Shown: positions 15,366 through 23,581, counted from the stretch's first letter. The stretch is 39,557 nt of DNA from Microbacterium sp. (GCA_031177765.1 JAPSKH010000018.1:1-39557), one strand, 5' to 3'. Notes: generated by a model from the letters alone, not told the origin. A program made the numbers and translations.

Positions 15366-17528
15366 ATGGCGTCCTTCACCCTCGACTCGCGCCTGGACGG
15401 GGCAGTCGGCGGGAAGACCGCCGCCGCGCTCGAGCGGGCGTTCGGGATGAGGACCGTCGGCGATCTGCTGGCCCACTACCCGCGTCGGTATGCGCGCCGT
15501 GGCGAGCTCACGCCGATCTCCTCGCTGCCGGTCGGGGAGCCCGTCACGATCGTGGCCGAGGTGCGGCGCGCGGGCGAGCGGCGGATGAAGAACCGCAACG
15601 GCTCGCTCCTGGAGGTCGTCATCAGCGACGGTCAGGGCGATCTGTCGCTGACCTTCTTCAACCAGGCATGGCGCCTGCGCGATCTGCAGCCGGGGCGCCG
15701 GGGCATCTTCGCCGGCAAGGTGGGGGAGTACCGCGGGGCGAAGCAGCTCGCGCACCCCGATTACGAGCTGTTCGACGACGTCGAGACGGCGCGTGCCACG
15801 GCGGAGGCGAACGTGAGCCTCCCCATCCCGATCTATCCGGCCACCAGCACCGTCTCGAGCTGGCAGCTGCAGAAGATCGTCGCGCTGGTGCTGGACGGTC
15901 TGGGCGAGGTGCCCGAGCCGCTGCCCGCCGACCTGCGCGCGCGCCACGGACTGCTCCAGGCCCGCGCGGCGATCGAGCAGATCCACCGGCCGGCGTCCTT
16001 CGACGAGATCGAGCCTGCCCGCGCGACGCTGCGCATGCAGGAGGCGTTCGTCCTCCAGGTCGCGCTCCTGCAGCAGCGGGCGTCCGTGCGGGCGCTGTCG
16101 GCGACCAGGCGCGCTCCCGGCGCGCTGCTCGAGCGCTTCGACGCCGCGCTGCCCTTCCCGCGGACCCCCGACCAGATCAGCGTCGGCGACCAGATCACGC
16201 GGGACCTGCAGGGCGACTGGCCGATGAATCGCCTCGTGCAGGGCGAGGTGGGCTCCGGCAAGACGCTCGTCGCCCTCCGCGCGATGCTGCAGGTCGCCGA
16301 GGGCGGCGGGCAGTCCGCCCTCATCGCGCCGACCGAGGTGCTCGCGGCGCAGCATGTCCGCTCGATCGCCCGGATGCTGGGTCCCCAGCTCGCGCCGGAG
16401 CTCATGCCGACCCTCCTGACCGGCCAGCTGCCCGCGGCCGAACGTCGCAAGGCGGCGCTGCGCGCGGCGTCGGGTCAGGCCCGCATCGTCGTGGGAACGC
16501 ACGCCCTGCTGAGCGAGAGCACGACCTTCGCCGACCTCGGGCTGGTCGTGGTGGACGAGCAGCACCGCTTCGGAGTCGACCAGCGGGAGTCCCTGCGTGC
16601 CAAGGGCTCGGCCCCGCACGTGCTCGTGTTGACGGCCACGCCGATTCCCCGCACCGTGGCGATGACGGTCTTCGGCGACCTCGACGTGTCGACGATCCGG
16701 ACCATGCCGTCGGGACGGTCCGGGATCGAGACGTTCGTGGCGCCGCTCTCCGAGCGGCCGGCGTGGTTCGCGCGCGTGTGGGAGCGCATCGCCGAGGAGG
16801 TCGGCCAGGGGCGCCAGGCCTTCGTGGTGTGCGCCGCCATCGACGCCGATGCCCTCACGAAGGACGAGACCGCCGATGAGTTCGCCGGCCCCGACGAAGG
16901 GCAGGCGGCGCGCACCCGCTGGGGCGTCGTGCAGGTCGCGGATCTGCTGTCTCGTCACGAGTCGTTCAGCGCGATCCGCGTGGCGATCCTCCACGGCAAG
17001 ATGCCCTCCGACGAGAAGGATGCCGTGATGCAGGCGTTCGCCCGCGGCGAGGTCGACGTCCTGGTGGCCACCACCGTCGTCGAGGTGGGCGTGGACGTGC
17101 CCAACGCGTCGACGATGGTCATCCTGGAGGCGGACCGCTTCGGCGTCTCCCAGCTGCACCAGCTCCGTGGCCGGGTCGGTCGCGGTTCGCTGCCGGGACT
17201 GTGCCTGCTCGTCACGGAGGCGCCCGCGGGCACCCCGGCTCGCGACCGTGTCGACGCCGTCGCGTCGACACTCGACGGCTTCGCCCTCGCCGAGGTCGAC
17301 CTGGAGCTGCGGGGCGAAGGCGACGTGCTGGGCGATGCGCAGTCCGGGGCGCGCTCGTCGCTGCGCCTGCTGCGTGTCGTGAAGGACGCCGACCTGATCG
17401 CCGAGGCCCGGGTCGCCGCCGAAGACGTGCTCGCCGCGGATCCCGCGCTGCTGCAGCATCCGGGGCTCGCGGCCGCGCTCGAGCGCAACGTGGGCATGGC
17501 CGAGCGGGCCGCGCTGGCGAAGAACTGA
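15366..17528 (+). CDS. recG: ATP-dependent DNA helicase RecG
   Basis: A 720-aa superfamily-2 helicase that remodels stalled forks and branched recombination intermediates. An N-terminal OB-fold wedge domain (about 40-150) precedes the helicase core. Motif I is GEVGSGKT (293-300), motif II is DEQH in VVVDEQHRFG and motif III is TATPIPRTVAM. Motif VI lies in the QLHQLRGRVGRGS segment. The C-terminal LRGEGDVLGDAQSG region is family-specific. The length agrees with actinobacterial RecG. Transcription appears leaderless from the ATG. coaD follows after about 40 nt with its own promoter. Confidence 0.98.
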   Translation: MASFTLDSRLDGAVGGKTAAALERAFGMRTVGDLLAHYPRRYARRGELTPISSLPVGEPVTIVAEVRRAGERRMKNRNGSLLEVVISDGQGDLSLTFFNQAWRLRDLQPGRRGIFAGKVGEYRGAKQLAHPDYELFDDVETARATAEANVSLPIPIYPATSTVSSWQLQKIVALVLDGLGEVPEPLPADLRARHGLLQARAAIEQIHRPASFDEIEPARATLRMQEAFVLQVALLQQRASVRALSATRRAPGALLERFDAALPFPRTPDQISVGDQITRDLQGDWPMNRLVQGEVGSGKTLVALRAMLQVAEGGGQSALIAPTEVLAAQHVRSIARMLGPQLAPELMPTLLTGQLPAAERRKAALRAASGQARIVVGTHALLSESTTFADLGLVVVDEQHRFGVDQRESLRAKGSAPHVLVLTATPIPRTVAMTVFGDLDVSTIRTMPSGRSGIETFVAPLSERPAWFARVWERIAEEVGQGRQAFVVCAAIDADALTKDETADEFAGPDEGQAARTRWGVVQVADLLSRHESFSAIRVAILHGKMPSDEKDAVMQAFARGEVDVLVATTVVEVGVDVPNASTMVILEADRFGVSQLHQLRGRVGRGSLPGLCLLVTEAPAGTPARDRVDAVASTLDGFALAEVDLELRGEGDVLGDAQSGARSSLRLLRVVKDADLIAEARVAAEDVLAADPALLQHPGLAAALERNVGMAERAALAKN

Positions 17529-17555
17529 CAGCCGGGGGGCGGCCGCGGCGCCGGA

Positions 17556-17561
17556 TAGGCT
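17556..17561 (+). promoter_or_regulatory. -10 hexamer for leaderless coaD transcript
   Basis: TAGGCT, a 6-nt spacer and the coaD ATG. Position is accurate to about one base. Confidence 0.55.
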
Positions 17562-17567
17562 GAGTGC

Positions 17568-18065
17568 ATGAGCACGCGGATCGCCGTCGTCCCTGGATCG
17601 TTCGACCCGCCGACCCTCGGTCACCTCGACGTCATCCGTCGTGCGGCCGGCCTGTACGACCAGCTGCACGTGCTGGTGGTGCACAATCCCGGCAAGGAGG
17701 CCATGCTGCCGATCGCACAGCGGCAGGCGCTGCTGGAGCAGTCGATCGCCGAGAGCGACATCGACGGCGACGTCGTCGTCGCCTCATGGAGCATGGGCCT
17801 GCTCGTGGACTACGCCACCGACGTGGGCGCGAGCGTACTCGTGAAAGGCATCCGCTCGCAGGTGGACGTGGCGTACGAGACCCCGATGGCGATCGTGAAC
17901 CGTCACCTGGCCCACGTCGAGACGGTGTTCCTGCTTCCCGACCCCGCCAACGCGCTGGTCTCCAGTTCCCTGGTGCGCCAGGTGGCGTCGCTGGGCGGAG
18001 ACGTCTCGCCGTTCGTGCCGCCTCCTGTCGCGCGATTCCTCGACACCGGCGCGCGCGGGATCTGA
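17568..18065 (+). CDS. coaD: Phosphopantetheine adenylyltransferase
   Basis: A 165-aa nucleotidyltransferase that adenylates 4'-phosphopantetheine to dephospho-CoA, the fourth step of coenzyme A synthesis. The nucleotide-binding motif [16 protein letters not shown] near the N-terminus contains the xxGH signature, and SSSLVRQVA near residue 128 is the second ATP-binding loop. [14 protein letters not shown] is also conserved. Length is typical (about 160). A leaderless promoter overlaps the recG-coaD gap. yceD follows after about 50 nt. Confidence 0.97.
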   Translation: MSTRIAVVPGSFDPPTLGHLDVIRRAAGLYDQLHVLVVHNPGKEAMLPIAQRQALLEQSIAESDIDGDVVVASWSMGLLVDYATDVGASVLVKGIRSQVDVAYETPMAIVNRHLAHVETVFLLPDPANALVSSSLVRQVASLGGDVSPFVPPPVARFLDTGARGI

Positions 18066-18104
18066 CTGCCGCCGCCGGCCGGCCCTCGCGGGAGCCGGCG
18101 CCGG

Positions 18105-18110
18105 TACGAT
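18105..18110 (+). promoter_or_regulatory. -10 hexamer upstream of yceD
   Basis: TACGAT lies 8 nt before the GTG start of yceD, so the predicted transcript has at most a couple of untranslated bases. Confidence 0.45.
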
Positions 18111-18118
18111 GGTGGATC

Positions 18119-18670
18119 GTGGTCAGAAAGCATGTGACGGGTCCCTTCGTGCTCCCGGTCCGCGACATCGTGCACCGACCCGGTGAGATGCGAGAGCACT
18201 CGCTCGACGTGCCGTCGCCGGCGAAGTGGGGCGAGGGTCTGGTGTCGGTGGTCGAGGGCGAGCCGGTCGCGGTGGACGTCCGGCTGGAGTCCGTGCACGA
18301 GGGCATCCTCGCCTCGGGCAGCGTCGACACCGAGTACACCGGCATCTGCGGACGGTGCCTCATCGACATCGCCGAGCCCCTCGAAGTCGAGTTTCAGGAG
18401 CTTTTCGCGTATCCTGGGCAGGAAGAAACTGACTTCGAGGTTCAAGACGACCACGTGGATCTTGAAACTCTGGTCAGGGAAGCGGTCGTCCTGGCGCTTC
18501 CGTTTCAGCCGGTGTGTCAGCCGGATTGCCCCGGCCTCGACCCGGCCACGGGCGAGCGGCTGGCCGACCGTCCCGGCTATGAGCAGCGTGCGCCCGTCGA
18601 TCCACGGTGGGCTGCGCTCCAGGACTTCACCACGGACCACGACGACGAAGCACCGCGCTCCCGCGGCTGA
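18119..18670 (+). CDS. YceD family (DUF177) protein
   Basis: A 183-aa YceD/DUF177 protein. Members are nearly always encoded beside rpmF and are needed for 23S rRNA maturation in plants and bacteria; the molecular role is still not well defined. Two cysteine pairs are visible (CGRC near residue 79 and CQPDC near 134), suggesting metal binding. An acidic [20 protein letters not shown] linker separates them. The GTG at 18119 is preferred over long upstream frames that overlap coaD. rpmF starts 32 nt downstream, in the usual pair. Confidence 0.88.
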   Translation: MVRKHVTGPFVLPVRDIVHRPGEMREHSLDVPSPAKWGEGLVSVVEGEPVAVDVRLESVHEGILASGSVDTEYTGICGRCLIDIAEPLEVEFQELFAYPGQEETDFEVQDDHVDLETLVREAVVLALPFQPVCQPDCPGLDPATGERLADRPGYEQRAPVDPRWAALQDFTTDHDDEAPRSRG

Positions 18671-18702
18671 AACGGCGTCGAGAACACAGAGAAGAGCAAG
18701 CT

Positions 18703-18912
18703 ATGGCAGGCAACCCCCCGAAGCGGAAGGTCTCCCGTTCCAACACGCGCTCGCGTCGTGCGCAGTGGAAGGCCGAGGCGCCCACGCTGGTCAAGACCAT
18801 CGAGAACGGCAAGGTCGTCTACAGCCGTCCGCACCAGGCCAAGGTCGTGACCGACTCGCAGGGCACGGAGCTGTTCCTCGAGTACAAGGGCCGCAAGGTC
18901 GCCGACGTCTGA
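18703..18912 (+). CDS. rpmF: 50S ribosomal protein L32, zinc-independent form
   Basis: A 69-aa L32. The N-terminal [18 protein letters not shown] segment is diagnostic. Canonical L32 carries a four-cysteine zinc ribbon in the second half; this one has no cysteine at all, so it is the C-minus form that needs no zinc. In many actinobacteria a C-minus L32 paralogue is induced by zinc starvation, but here it sits in the housekeeping yceD-rpmF-rnc position and could be the only copy. rnc starts 19 nt downstream. Confidence 0.95.
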   Translation: MAGNPPKRKVSRSNTRSRRAQWKAEAPTLVKTIENGKVVYSRPHQAKVVTDSQGTELFLEYKGRKVADV

Positions 18913-18931
18913 TCGTCTTGCACGATCCGAC

Positions 18932-19633
18932 GTGACGGACGTCGCGGCCGAGCGCACGGCGCTCGCAGAGCTCACGCAGAAGCTCGGAGTCGACATCGAC
19001 CCCGAGCTTCTGTCGCTCGCGCTGACGCATCGCTCGTGGGCCTACGAGCACGGTCAGGGCCCGCACAACGAACGCCTGGAGTTCCTGGGTGACTCGGTGC
19101 TGGGGCTGGCGGTGACGGTGCGCCTGTACACCGCTCACCCCGAGCTGGATGAGGGGGCGCTCGCCAAGCGACGCGCCAGCGTCGTCTCGACCGTCGCGCT
19201 GGCCGAGATCGCGCGGGGCATCGGGCTCGGCCGCCATCTTCTGCTCGGTCGCGGCGAGGACCTCACCGGAGGACGCGACAAGGACTCGATCCTCGCCGAC
19301 ACGATGGAGGCCGTCTTCGGGGCGACCTACCTGTCGGCGGGATCGGATGCCGCGACCGCGCTGGTGCTGCGGCTCGTCGAACCGCTCCTCGCCGACCCCG
19401 AGCGCTACGGCGCGGCGATGGATCCGAAGACGAGCCTGCAGGAGCTCGCCGCGCACCGGGGGCTGCTGCCGCCGGTGTACTCGGTGACCGCGAGCGGGCC
19501 CGATCACGACCGCCAGTTCACCGCGACGGTGCTGATCGGGGATGTCGTGTCGGAGGGCAACGGCACGAGCAAGAAGCAGGCCGAGATGGCCGCCGCCCTG
19601 AAGGCCTGGAAGGATCTCAGCGGGCGTGCCTGA
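18932..19633 (+). CDS. rnc: Ribonuclease III
   Basis: A 233-aa double-strand-specific endoribonuclease that processes rRNA precursors and structured mRNAs. The signature HNERLEFLGDSVL lies near residue 45. The second metal-binding set DTMEAVFGATYLSAG lies near 120. A C-terminal double-stranded RNA-binding domain ends in GNGTSKKQAEMAAALKAW. GTG at 18932 is the start. Its stop overlaps the mutM start by 8 nt, so the two are coupled. Confidence 0.98.
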   Translation: MTDVAAERTALAELTQKLGVDIDPELLSLALTHRSWAYEHGQGPHNERLEFLGDSVLGLAVTVRLYTAHPELDEGALAKRRASVVSTVALAEIARGIGLGRHLLLGRGEDLTGGRDKDSILADTMEAVFGATYLSAGSDAATALVLRLVEPLLADPERYGAAMDPKTSLQELAAHRGLLPPVYSVTASGPDHDRQFTATVLIGDVVSEGNGTSKKQAEMAAALKAWKDLSGRA

Positions 19634-20609
19634 GCTGCCCGAGGTCGAGGTCGTCCGCGCCGGCCTCGAGCCCGCGGTGACCGGTGCGAAGATCCTGGCC
19701 GTGTCGGTCTTCGACGACCGGGCGCTCACGCGGCACCGGGGAGACGCCGGCGGATTCGAGTCCATCCTCGCCGGGCGGGTCATCCGCGGTGCCGCTCGTC
19801 GCGGGAAGTTCCTGTGGCTGCCGCTGGAGCCGCCCGCCGGGAAGGAGCCGGTGGACGCCGTCGTCGGTCACCTCGGCATGAGCGGGCAGCTGCTGCTGCG
19901 GCCGCCCGGAGCGCCCGCGCAGCGCCACGAGCGCATCCGTCTCGACATCGCACATCCCATCCACGGCGAGATCGCGGTGGTGTTCGCCGATCAACGGCTG
20001 TTCGGTTCGCTGGCCGTCGACGACCTCGTACCCACGGCCGACGGTGAGCCCGGGGGATCCGGCGCGGTGGAGGCATCCCTCCCCGTGCAGGTGTCGCACA
20101 TCGCGCGTGACCCGCTCGACCCCGCGTTCTCGGCCGACGCCTTCCGCCGGGCCCTCGCGCGCAAGGACTCGGCGATCAAGCGGGTCCTGCTGGACCAGAC
20201 GGTCGTCAGCGGTGTCGGCAACATCTACGCGGACGAGTCCCTCTGGGCCTCCCGCATCCACCCGGAGACCCCTTCGAAGACGCTGTCGACGCGCACCGTG
20301 ACGCGCCTGGTCACCGAGGTGCGGCACGTCCTCGAGAAGGCCCTCGCCGAGGGCGGGACGAGCTTCGACGCGCAGTACGTGAACGTGAACGGGCAGGCGG
20401 GCTACTTCGCCCACTCGCTGAACGCGTACGGCCGCACCGGCCAGGCGTGTCCCCGATGCGGCCGTCCGATCGTGCGTGTGTCGTTCGCGAACAGGTCGAG
20501 CCACTTCTGCCCGCGGTGCCAGCGGCTCCCGCGCCCCCTCCAGGCACCGCCGGCCCGACGCCCGGAGCGCCTGGGAGCGTCGGCGCGGCCCCCGTCGGCG
20601 CCCGCCTGA
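19626..20609 (+). CDS. mutM: Formamidopyrimidine-DNA glycosylase
   Basis: A 327-aa Fpg/MutM base-excision repair enzyme that removes 8-oxoguanine and formamidopyrimidines. After the GTG the protein begins PELPEVEVVR, so Pro becomes the catalytic N-terminus with Glu next. The Lys of RRGKFLWL, GNIYADESLW and a C-terminal zinc finger (CPRCG ... CPRCQ) complete the family set. About 30 extra Pro/Arg-rich residues follow the zinc finger. It overlaps rnc by 8 nt and ends exactly where the convergent GNAT gene ends. Confidence 0.97.
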   Translation: MPELPEVEVVRAGLEPAVTGAKILAVSVFDDRALTRHRGDAGGFESILAGRVIRGAARRGKFLWLPLEPPAGKEPVDAVVGHLGMSGQLLLRPPGAPAQRHERIRLDIAHPIHGEIAVVFADQRLFGSLAVDDLVPTADGEPGGSGAVEASLPVQVSHIARDPLDPAFSADAFRRALARKDSAIKRVLLDQTVVSGVGNIYADESLWASRIHPETPSKTLSTRTVTRLVTEVRHVLEKALAEGGTSFDAQYVNVNGQAGYFAHSLNAYGRTGQACPRCGRPIVRVSFANRSSHFCPRCQRLPRPLQAPPARRPERLGASARPPSAPA

Positions 20610-21710
20610 TCAGTCGTCGAGCACCTTCTTCCATGCGCCGGCGTACGACAGCGGCACGAACCCGATCGCCTCGTTGATGTCGAGCATGTGCCGGTTCTCC
20701 TCCGCGTTGAACGTCGACACGCGCGGCGACCGCGGTGCGATCTCGCGCCAGCGCAGCAGGTTCGCGCACTTGACGATCGTTCCGAGCCGGTGACCCCGGT
20801 GCTCCCGGAGCACCAGCGTGCCGTACTGCTGGGTCGCGGCGGTGGGATCCTCGCCGATGGCCAGCTCGTTGTAGGCGGCGATGGTCCCCGTCGGCTCGTG
20901 CACCACCGCCGCGACCGAGACGGTCAGACCCTGAGCACGCAGGCGGGCGTCGCGCCGCTCGACGCGGGCGACGTCCCAGCGCTGCTCGTCGATCACCAGT
21001 CCGCCCTGCGGTGCGTCGGTGGACATCCGTGCGAGCACCTGCGCGAAGCCTTCGGCATACGCCGGCGGTGTCGGCGACGTCCACACCACCGTGCGGTAGT
21101 CCGGGCCGGCGGCTCGCACCGCCTCGGCGAGCATCCGCTCGATCGGCGCCATGTCCCCGGTGAGGTCGAAGACGCTGTTGCGCTCCACCTGCTCGAGGCT
21201 GAACCCGCTGCGCACCAGGAAGACGGTCTGCGCGTCGTCCGCGGGAATCGACCCCCGTCCCGTCGAGGGCACGAGGCGATCGCCGGCGGTTCCCGGCCGG
21301 TGCAGCGTCCAGGTCTGGATCACGCGCAGGTGTCGCTCGCGCGCCTCGCGCTCGACCTCGGCCAGCAGCGCCTCCTCGGCGCCGACGCCGCGGTGCGGCG
21401 GGTCCACCATGAGGTCGAACTCCAGCGCCGTGGCGTCGGGATCGGTCGAGATCATGAGCTTCACCACGCCCAGCACCTCCTCCTGACGGAGGACCGCGAA
21501 GCCCAGCTGCGTCCAGTCGGTCTGGTCATGCCAGAACCCCAGGACCTCCTCGGGTTCCTCCCGCAGATGGTCGTGACCGGTCTCGTGCAGGCACACCGCA
21601 TTGGCGATGCGGACCAGCTCCAGGAAGAGCCGGGCGTCGGGATCGTCGAGCGTCGACGGCACCGGGACGGCACGAACCGTCAGGGTGCCGGCGGTCGTCG
21701 TGTCAGTCAT
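20610..21710 (-). CDS. Double-GNAT acetyltransferase, distal gene of the pair
   Basis: A 366-aa protein that appears to contain two GNAT folds. The N-terminal half has HRGVGAEEALLAEVEREA, resembling the acetyl-CoA pyrophosphate loop (canonical R/QxxGxG/A). The C-terminal half has EHRGHRLGTIVKCANL and ends MLDINEAIGFVPLSYAGAWKKVL. Family members use acetyl-CoA to modify small molecules or proteins; the substrate is not evident. It is a clear paralogue of the preceding gene (closest in the last 60 residues) and overlaps it by 8 nt, so they are coupled. The stop abuts the convergent mutM stop. Mycothiol-synthase-like or antibiotic-acetylating activity is possible but unproven. Confidence 0.85.
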   Translation of the reverse strand: MTDTTTAGTLTVRAVPVPSTLDDPDARLFLELVRIANAVCLHETGHDHLREEPEEVLGFWHDQTDWTQLGFAVLRQEEVLGVVKLMISTDPDATALEFDLMVDPPHRGVGAEEALLAEVEREARERHLRVIQTWTLHRPGTAGDRLVPSTGRGSIPADDAQTVFLVRSGFSLEQVERNSVFDLTGDMAPIERMLAEAVRAAGPDYRTVVWTSPTPPAYAEGFAQVLARMSTDAPQGGLVIDEQRWDVARVERRDARLRAQGLTVSVAAVVHEPTGTIAAYNELAIGEDPTAATQQYGTLVLREHRGHRLGTIVKCANLLRWREIAPRSPRVSTFNAEENRHMLDINEAIGFVPLSYAGAWKKVLDD

Positions 21711-22785
21711 CGAGGACCTTCTTCCATGCGCCGTTGTACGCGATCGGCACGAACCCGATCGCCTCGTTGATGTCGAGCATCGGGCGGTTCTCCTCGGCGT
21801 TGTACGTCAGCACGCGAGGAGACTGCGGCGCGACGTCCCGCCATGACAGCAGCCCCGCGCACTTCACGAGCGTTCCCAGCTTGTGTCCGCGGTGCTCCTT
21901 CAGCACCAGCGTGTCCTCCTGATGCGAAGCGGCCGTCCGGTCCTTGCCGATCACGAGCTCGTTGAACGCGCACAGCCGACCCGTCGCGATGTGCTGCGCT
22001 GCGGTGACCTGCAGCGTGCGACCGCTGTCGGTGTACCGCGCGTCGTGCTGCGCCAGGCGCGCGGCATCCCACGCCTCCTCGTCGAATTCGAGAGCGGCGC
22101 TGGGGGCGTCGGTCGACATCCGCGACTTCATCCAGGCGTAGCCCTCGACGAATTCGGCAGGAGTGGGAGCGAACCACTGGACCACGCGGTAGTCCTGCGA
22201 CGCCGCGCGCGCCTCCGCGAGCAGCTGCTCGACGCGCTCGAACGGGCCGGTCAGGTCGAAGGCGCTGTTCCGCTCGACCTGCTCGAGCGTGTATCCATGG
22301 CGCACCAGGAAGCGCGCCATGTGATCCTCGGGGATCTCGCCGAAGCCCGTCGGCGGCGCCAGGCGCGGGCCGTCTGCAGCAGGGTGCTCGGCCCACGTCT
22401 GCAGCACGGTGCGACCGTTCTCGCGGGCGATGGCCTCCACCAGCTCGTACGCCGCGGAGCCGATGCCCCGGCCCCACCTCTCGCGCAGCAGCTCGATCAG
22501 CCAGAAGGCGACCTTGGAGTCCTTCTCGCTGGGGAGGTCCAGGCCGATGCGGCCGATCGCCGTGCCGTCGTCGATCACGAGCCACCCCAGGCGACGCTCG
22601 TACTCGGTCGGCTGGTAGTGGGGGAGCAGCTCGTCGGCCTCGATGCGGTGATCGTCGTGCCCGGACAGCTCCCGGTAGATGGCGTTGCGGAGGCGCACCA
22701 TCTCGGCGAAGTCCTCGCCGCCCGGGGCATCCATCGTGGAAGGGACGGGAAGCGGGCGGAAGGTGATGTCGGTGAGCGTCTTCAT
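21703..22785 (-). CDS. Double-GNAT acetyltransferase, proximal gene of the pair
   Basis: A 360-aa protein with the same tandem GNAT layout as its neighbour. The N-terminal half includes ERWGRGIGSAAYELVEA, a good acetyl-CoA loop (RGIGSA). The C-terminal half includes EHRGHKLGTLVKCAGLLSW and ends NEAIGFVPIAYNGAWKKVLDD. The ATG at 22785 has AGGA 8 nt upstream. It lies 97 nt after an 85-aa ORF and is probably the third gene of a minus-strand operon started at about 23457. A 10-bp hairpin in that 97-nt gap may tune expression of the acetyltransferases relative to the upstream ORFs. Substrate unknown. Confidence 0.87.
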   Translation of the reverse strand: MKTLTDITFRPLPVPSTMDAPGGEDFAEMVRLRNAIYRELSGHDDHRIEADELLPHYQPTEYERRLGWLVIDDGTAIGRIGLDLPSEKDSKVAFWLIELLRERWGRGIGSAAYELVEAIARENGRTVLQTWAEHPAADGPRLAPPTGFGEIPEDHMARFLVRHGYTLEQVERNSAFDLTGPFERVEQLLAEARAASQDYRVVQWFAPTPAEFVEGYAWMKSRMSTDAPSAALEFDEEAWDAARLAQHDARYTDSGRTLQVTAAQHIATGRLCAFNELVIGKDRTAASHQEDTLVLKEHRGHKLGTLVKCAGLLSWRDVAPQSPRVLTYNAEENRPMLDINEAIGFVPIAYNGAWKKVLDD

Positions 22786-22842
22786 GTCGTGTCCTGACGA
22801 TGGGAGGGTGCGGTGGGGATCGGCGATCGATCGTGAAGGAGC

Positions 22843-22870
22843 CCGCCGCCCGCCCGGAGACGGGCGGCGG
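22843..22870 (-). terminator. GC-rich hairpin between the 85-aa ORF and the GNAT genes
   Basis: CCGCCGCCCG (22843-22852) and CGGGCGGCGG (22861-22870) form a perfect 10-bp stem with an 8-nt loop. A second small hairpin (22876-22882 with 22886-22892) has the stop codon of the 85-aa ORF as its loop. With no T-run this may be a partial terminator, an attenuator or an mRNA-stabilising element. Confidence 0.45.
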
Positions 22871-22882
22871 ACCCGACGGCTG

Positions 22883-23140
22883 TCACAGCCGTGGAGCGAG
22901 GAGGGCCTCGCGCAGATAGCGACGCTCACGCGACTCGGCGTCGCGGCGGTGCCGGAAGGCTGCCGCGTGACCGGCGCGGTCGTCGGCGAGCCGCGACGTC
23001 CGCGTGCTCCACAGCAGCAGCCGGAGGCCGACGTGCAGCGCGAAGCGGTCCAGGAGCGTGACGCGAGCGTCGCGGCTTTGCAGCCGCAGCGTATCGGGGA
23101 CGCCCGACGGGCGCTGCGGCGCGAATGCGGTGGTGTTCAT
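22883..23140 (-). CDS. Small basic protein of unknown function (85 aa)
   Basis: An 85-aa ORF starting MNTTAFAPQRPSG. A central segment (LLDRFALHVGLRLLLWSTR) could form an amphipathic or membrane-touching helix. A strongly basic C-terminal half (RHRRDAESRERRYLREALL) follows. Upstream purines (GGAAAGAG) may serve as a ribosome-binding site. The first codons closely match those of the 38-aa ORF further upstream (17 of 20 bases). I do not recognise the family. It lies between that ORF and the two GNAT genes, all on one strand behind one good promoter, so co-expression is likely. Confidence 0.6.
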   Translation of the reverse strand: MNTTAFAPQRPSGVPDTLRLQSRDARVTLLDRFALHVGLRLLLWSTRTSRLADDRAGHAAAFRHRRDAESRERRYLREALLAPRL

Positions 23141-23309
23141 GGTGGTTCTCTTTCCGATGGGAAGGGATGCCTCGGGCGGACGCGCGAGGCGGAGATGCCG
23201 TGCCGCAGCACGACGGGCGGGAGGCAGGAGATGCGCTCAGCGCCCCGGAGAGCGGGGGCGGCGCAGCGAGGAATCGCCCGGAAGCGGGCAGAGTTCTCCC
23301 CTGCGGGGT

Positions 23310-23426
23310 TCAGCCGGCTGTACGGAAGCAGCCGGGTCGCGCGCCGAAGGAGACGGTCCCCAGCGCGAACGCACGGATCGCACCGCCGTTGCGGGCGGCG
23401 ATTCCAGTGGTGTTCATGAGCATCAT
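23310..23426 (-). CDS. 38-aa leader ORF of the GNAT operon
   Basis: The ORF begins ATG ATG CTC ATG AAC ACC and ends TGA at 23310. AAAGGAGGT sits 5 nt before the first ATG, the best ribosome-binding site in the window. The peptide starts MMLMNTTGIAARNGG and ends GARPGCFRTAG, with a single Cys. It is the first ORF after the strong promoter at 23464-23501. Its short length and its leader position make a regulatory upstream ORF the likeliest role, but a functional small protein cannot be excluded. The 169 nt between it and the next ORF contain several GC-rich inverted repeats. Confidence 0.6.
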   Translation of the reverse strand: MMLMNTTGIAARNGGAIRAFALGTVSFGARPGCFRTAG

Positions 23427-23463
23427 CGGGGACCTCCTTTCTCGACTTCAGACGCGGAGAGTG

Positions 23464-23501
23464 ACATTAGCGCGGTGTCCGAGTCGGCGTCAAGCGTTTT
23501 T
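23464..23501 (-). promoter_or_regulatory. Strong promoter of the GNAT operon, WhiB7-like layout
   Basis: On the minus strand: AAAAA (23501-23497), 3 nt, TTGACG (23493-23488), 18 bp, TAATGT (23469-23464). Both hexamers are near consensus, unusual for this window. WhiB7-dependent promoters in actinobacteria carry an AT-rich stretch a few bases upstream of the -35 box, which this matches. The predicted start near 23457 leaves about 30 nt before the 38-aa ORF. WhiB7 itself is not encoded in the window, so its involvement is inference. Confidence 0.65.
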
Positions 23502-23581
23502 CCAGATTGGATGGACAGCGGGCGTGTCGCGGCCCGGCCCGACGACCGGCTCGCCTGCACGGGATCGGGCGTGCGCTCGGG

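Noticed and set aside
14658..17684. A 1008-codon open frame antisense to recG
   Set aside because: Same reason: a GC-driven shadow opposite recG and the lipoprotein gene, with no recognisable motif.
23141..23309. A possible 24-codon GTG ORF on the minus strand ending in the start of the 85-aa ORF (ATGA-type overlap)
   Set aside because: No ribosome-binding site and composition like its surroundings; it may be chance, though the overlap is curious.
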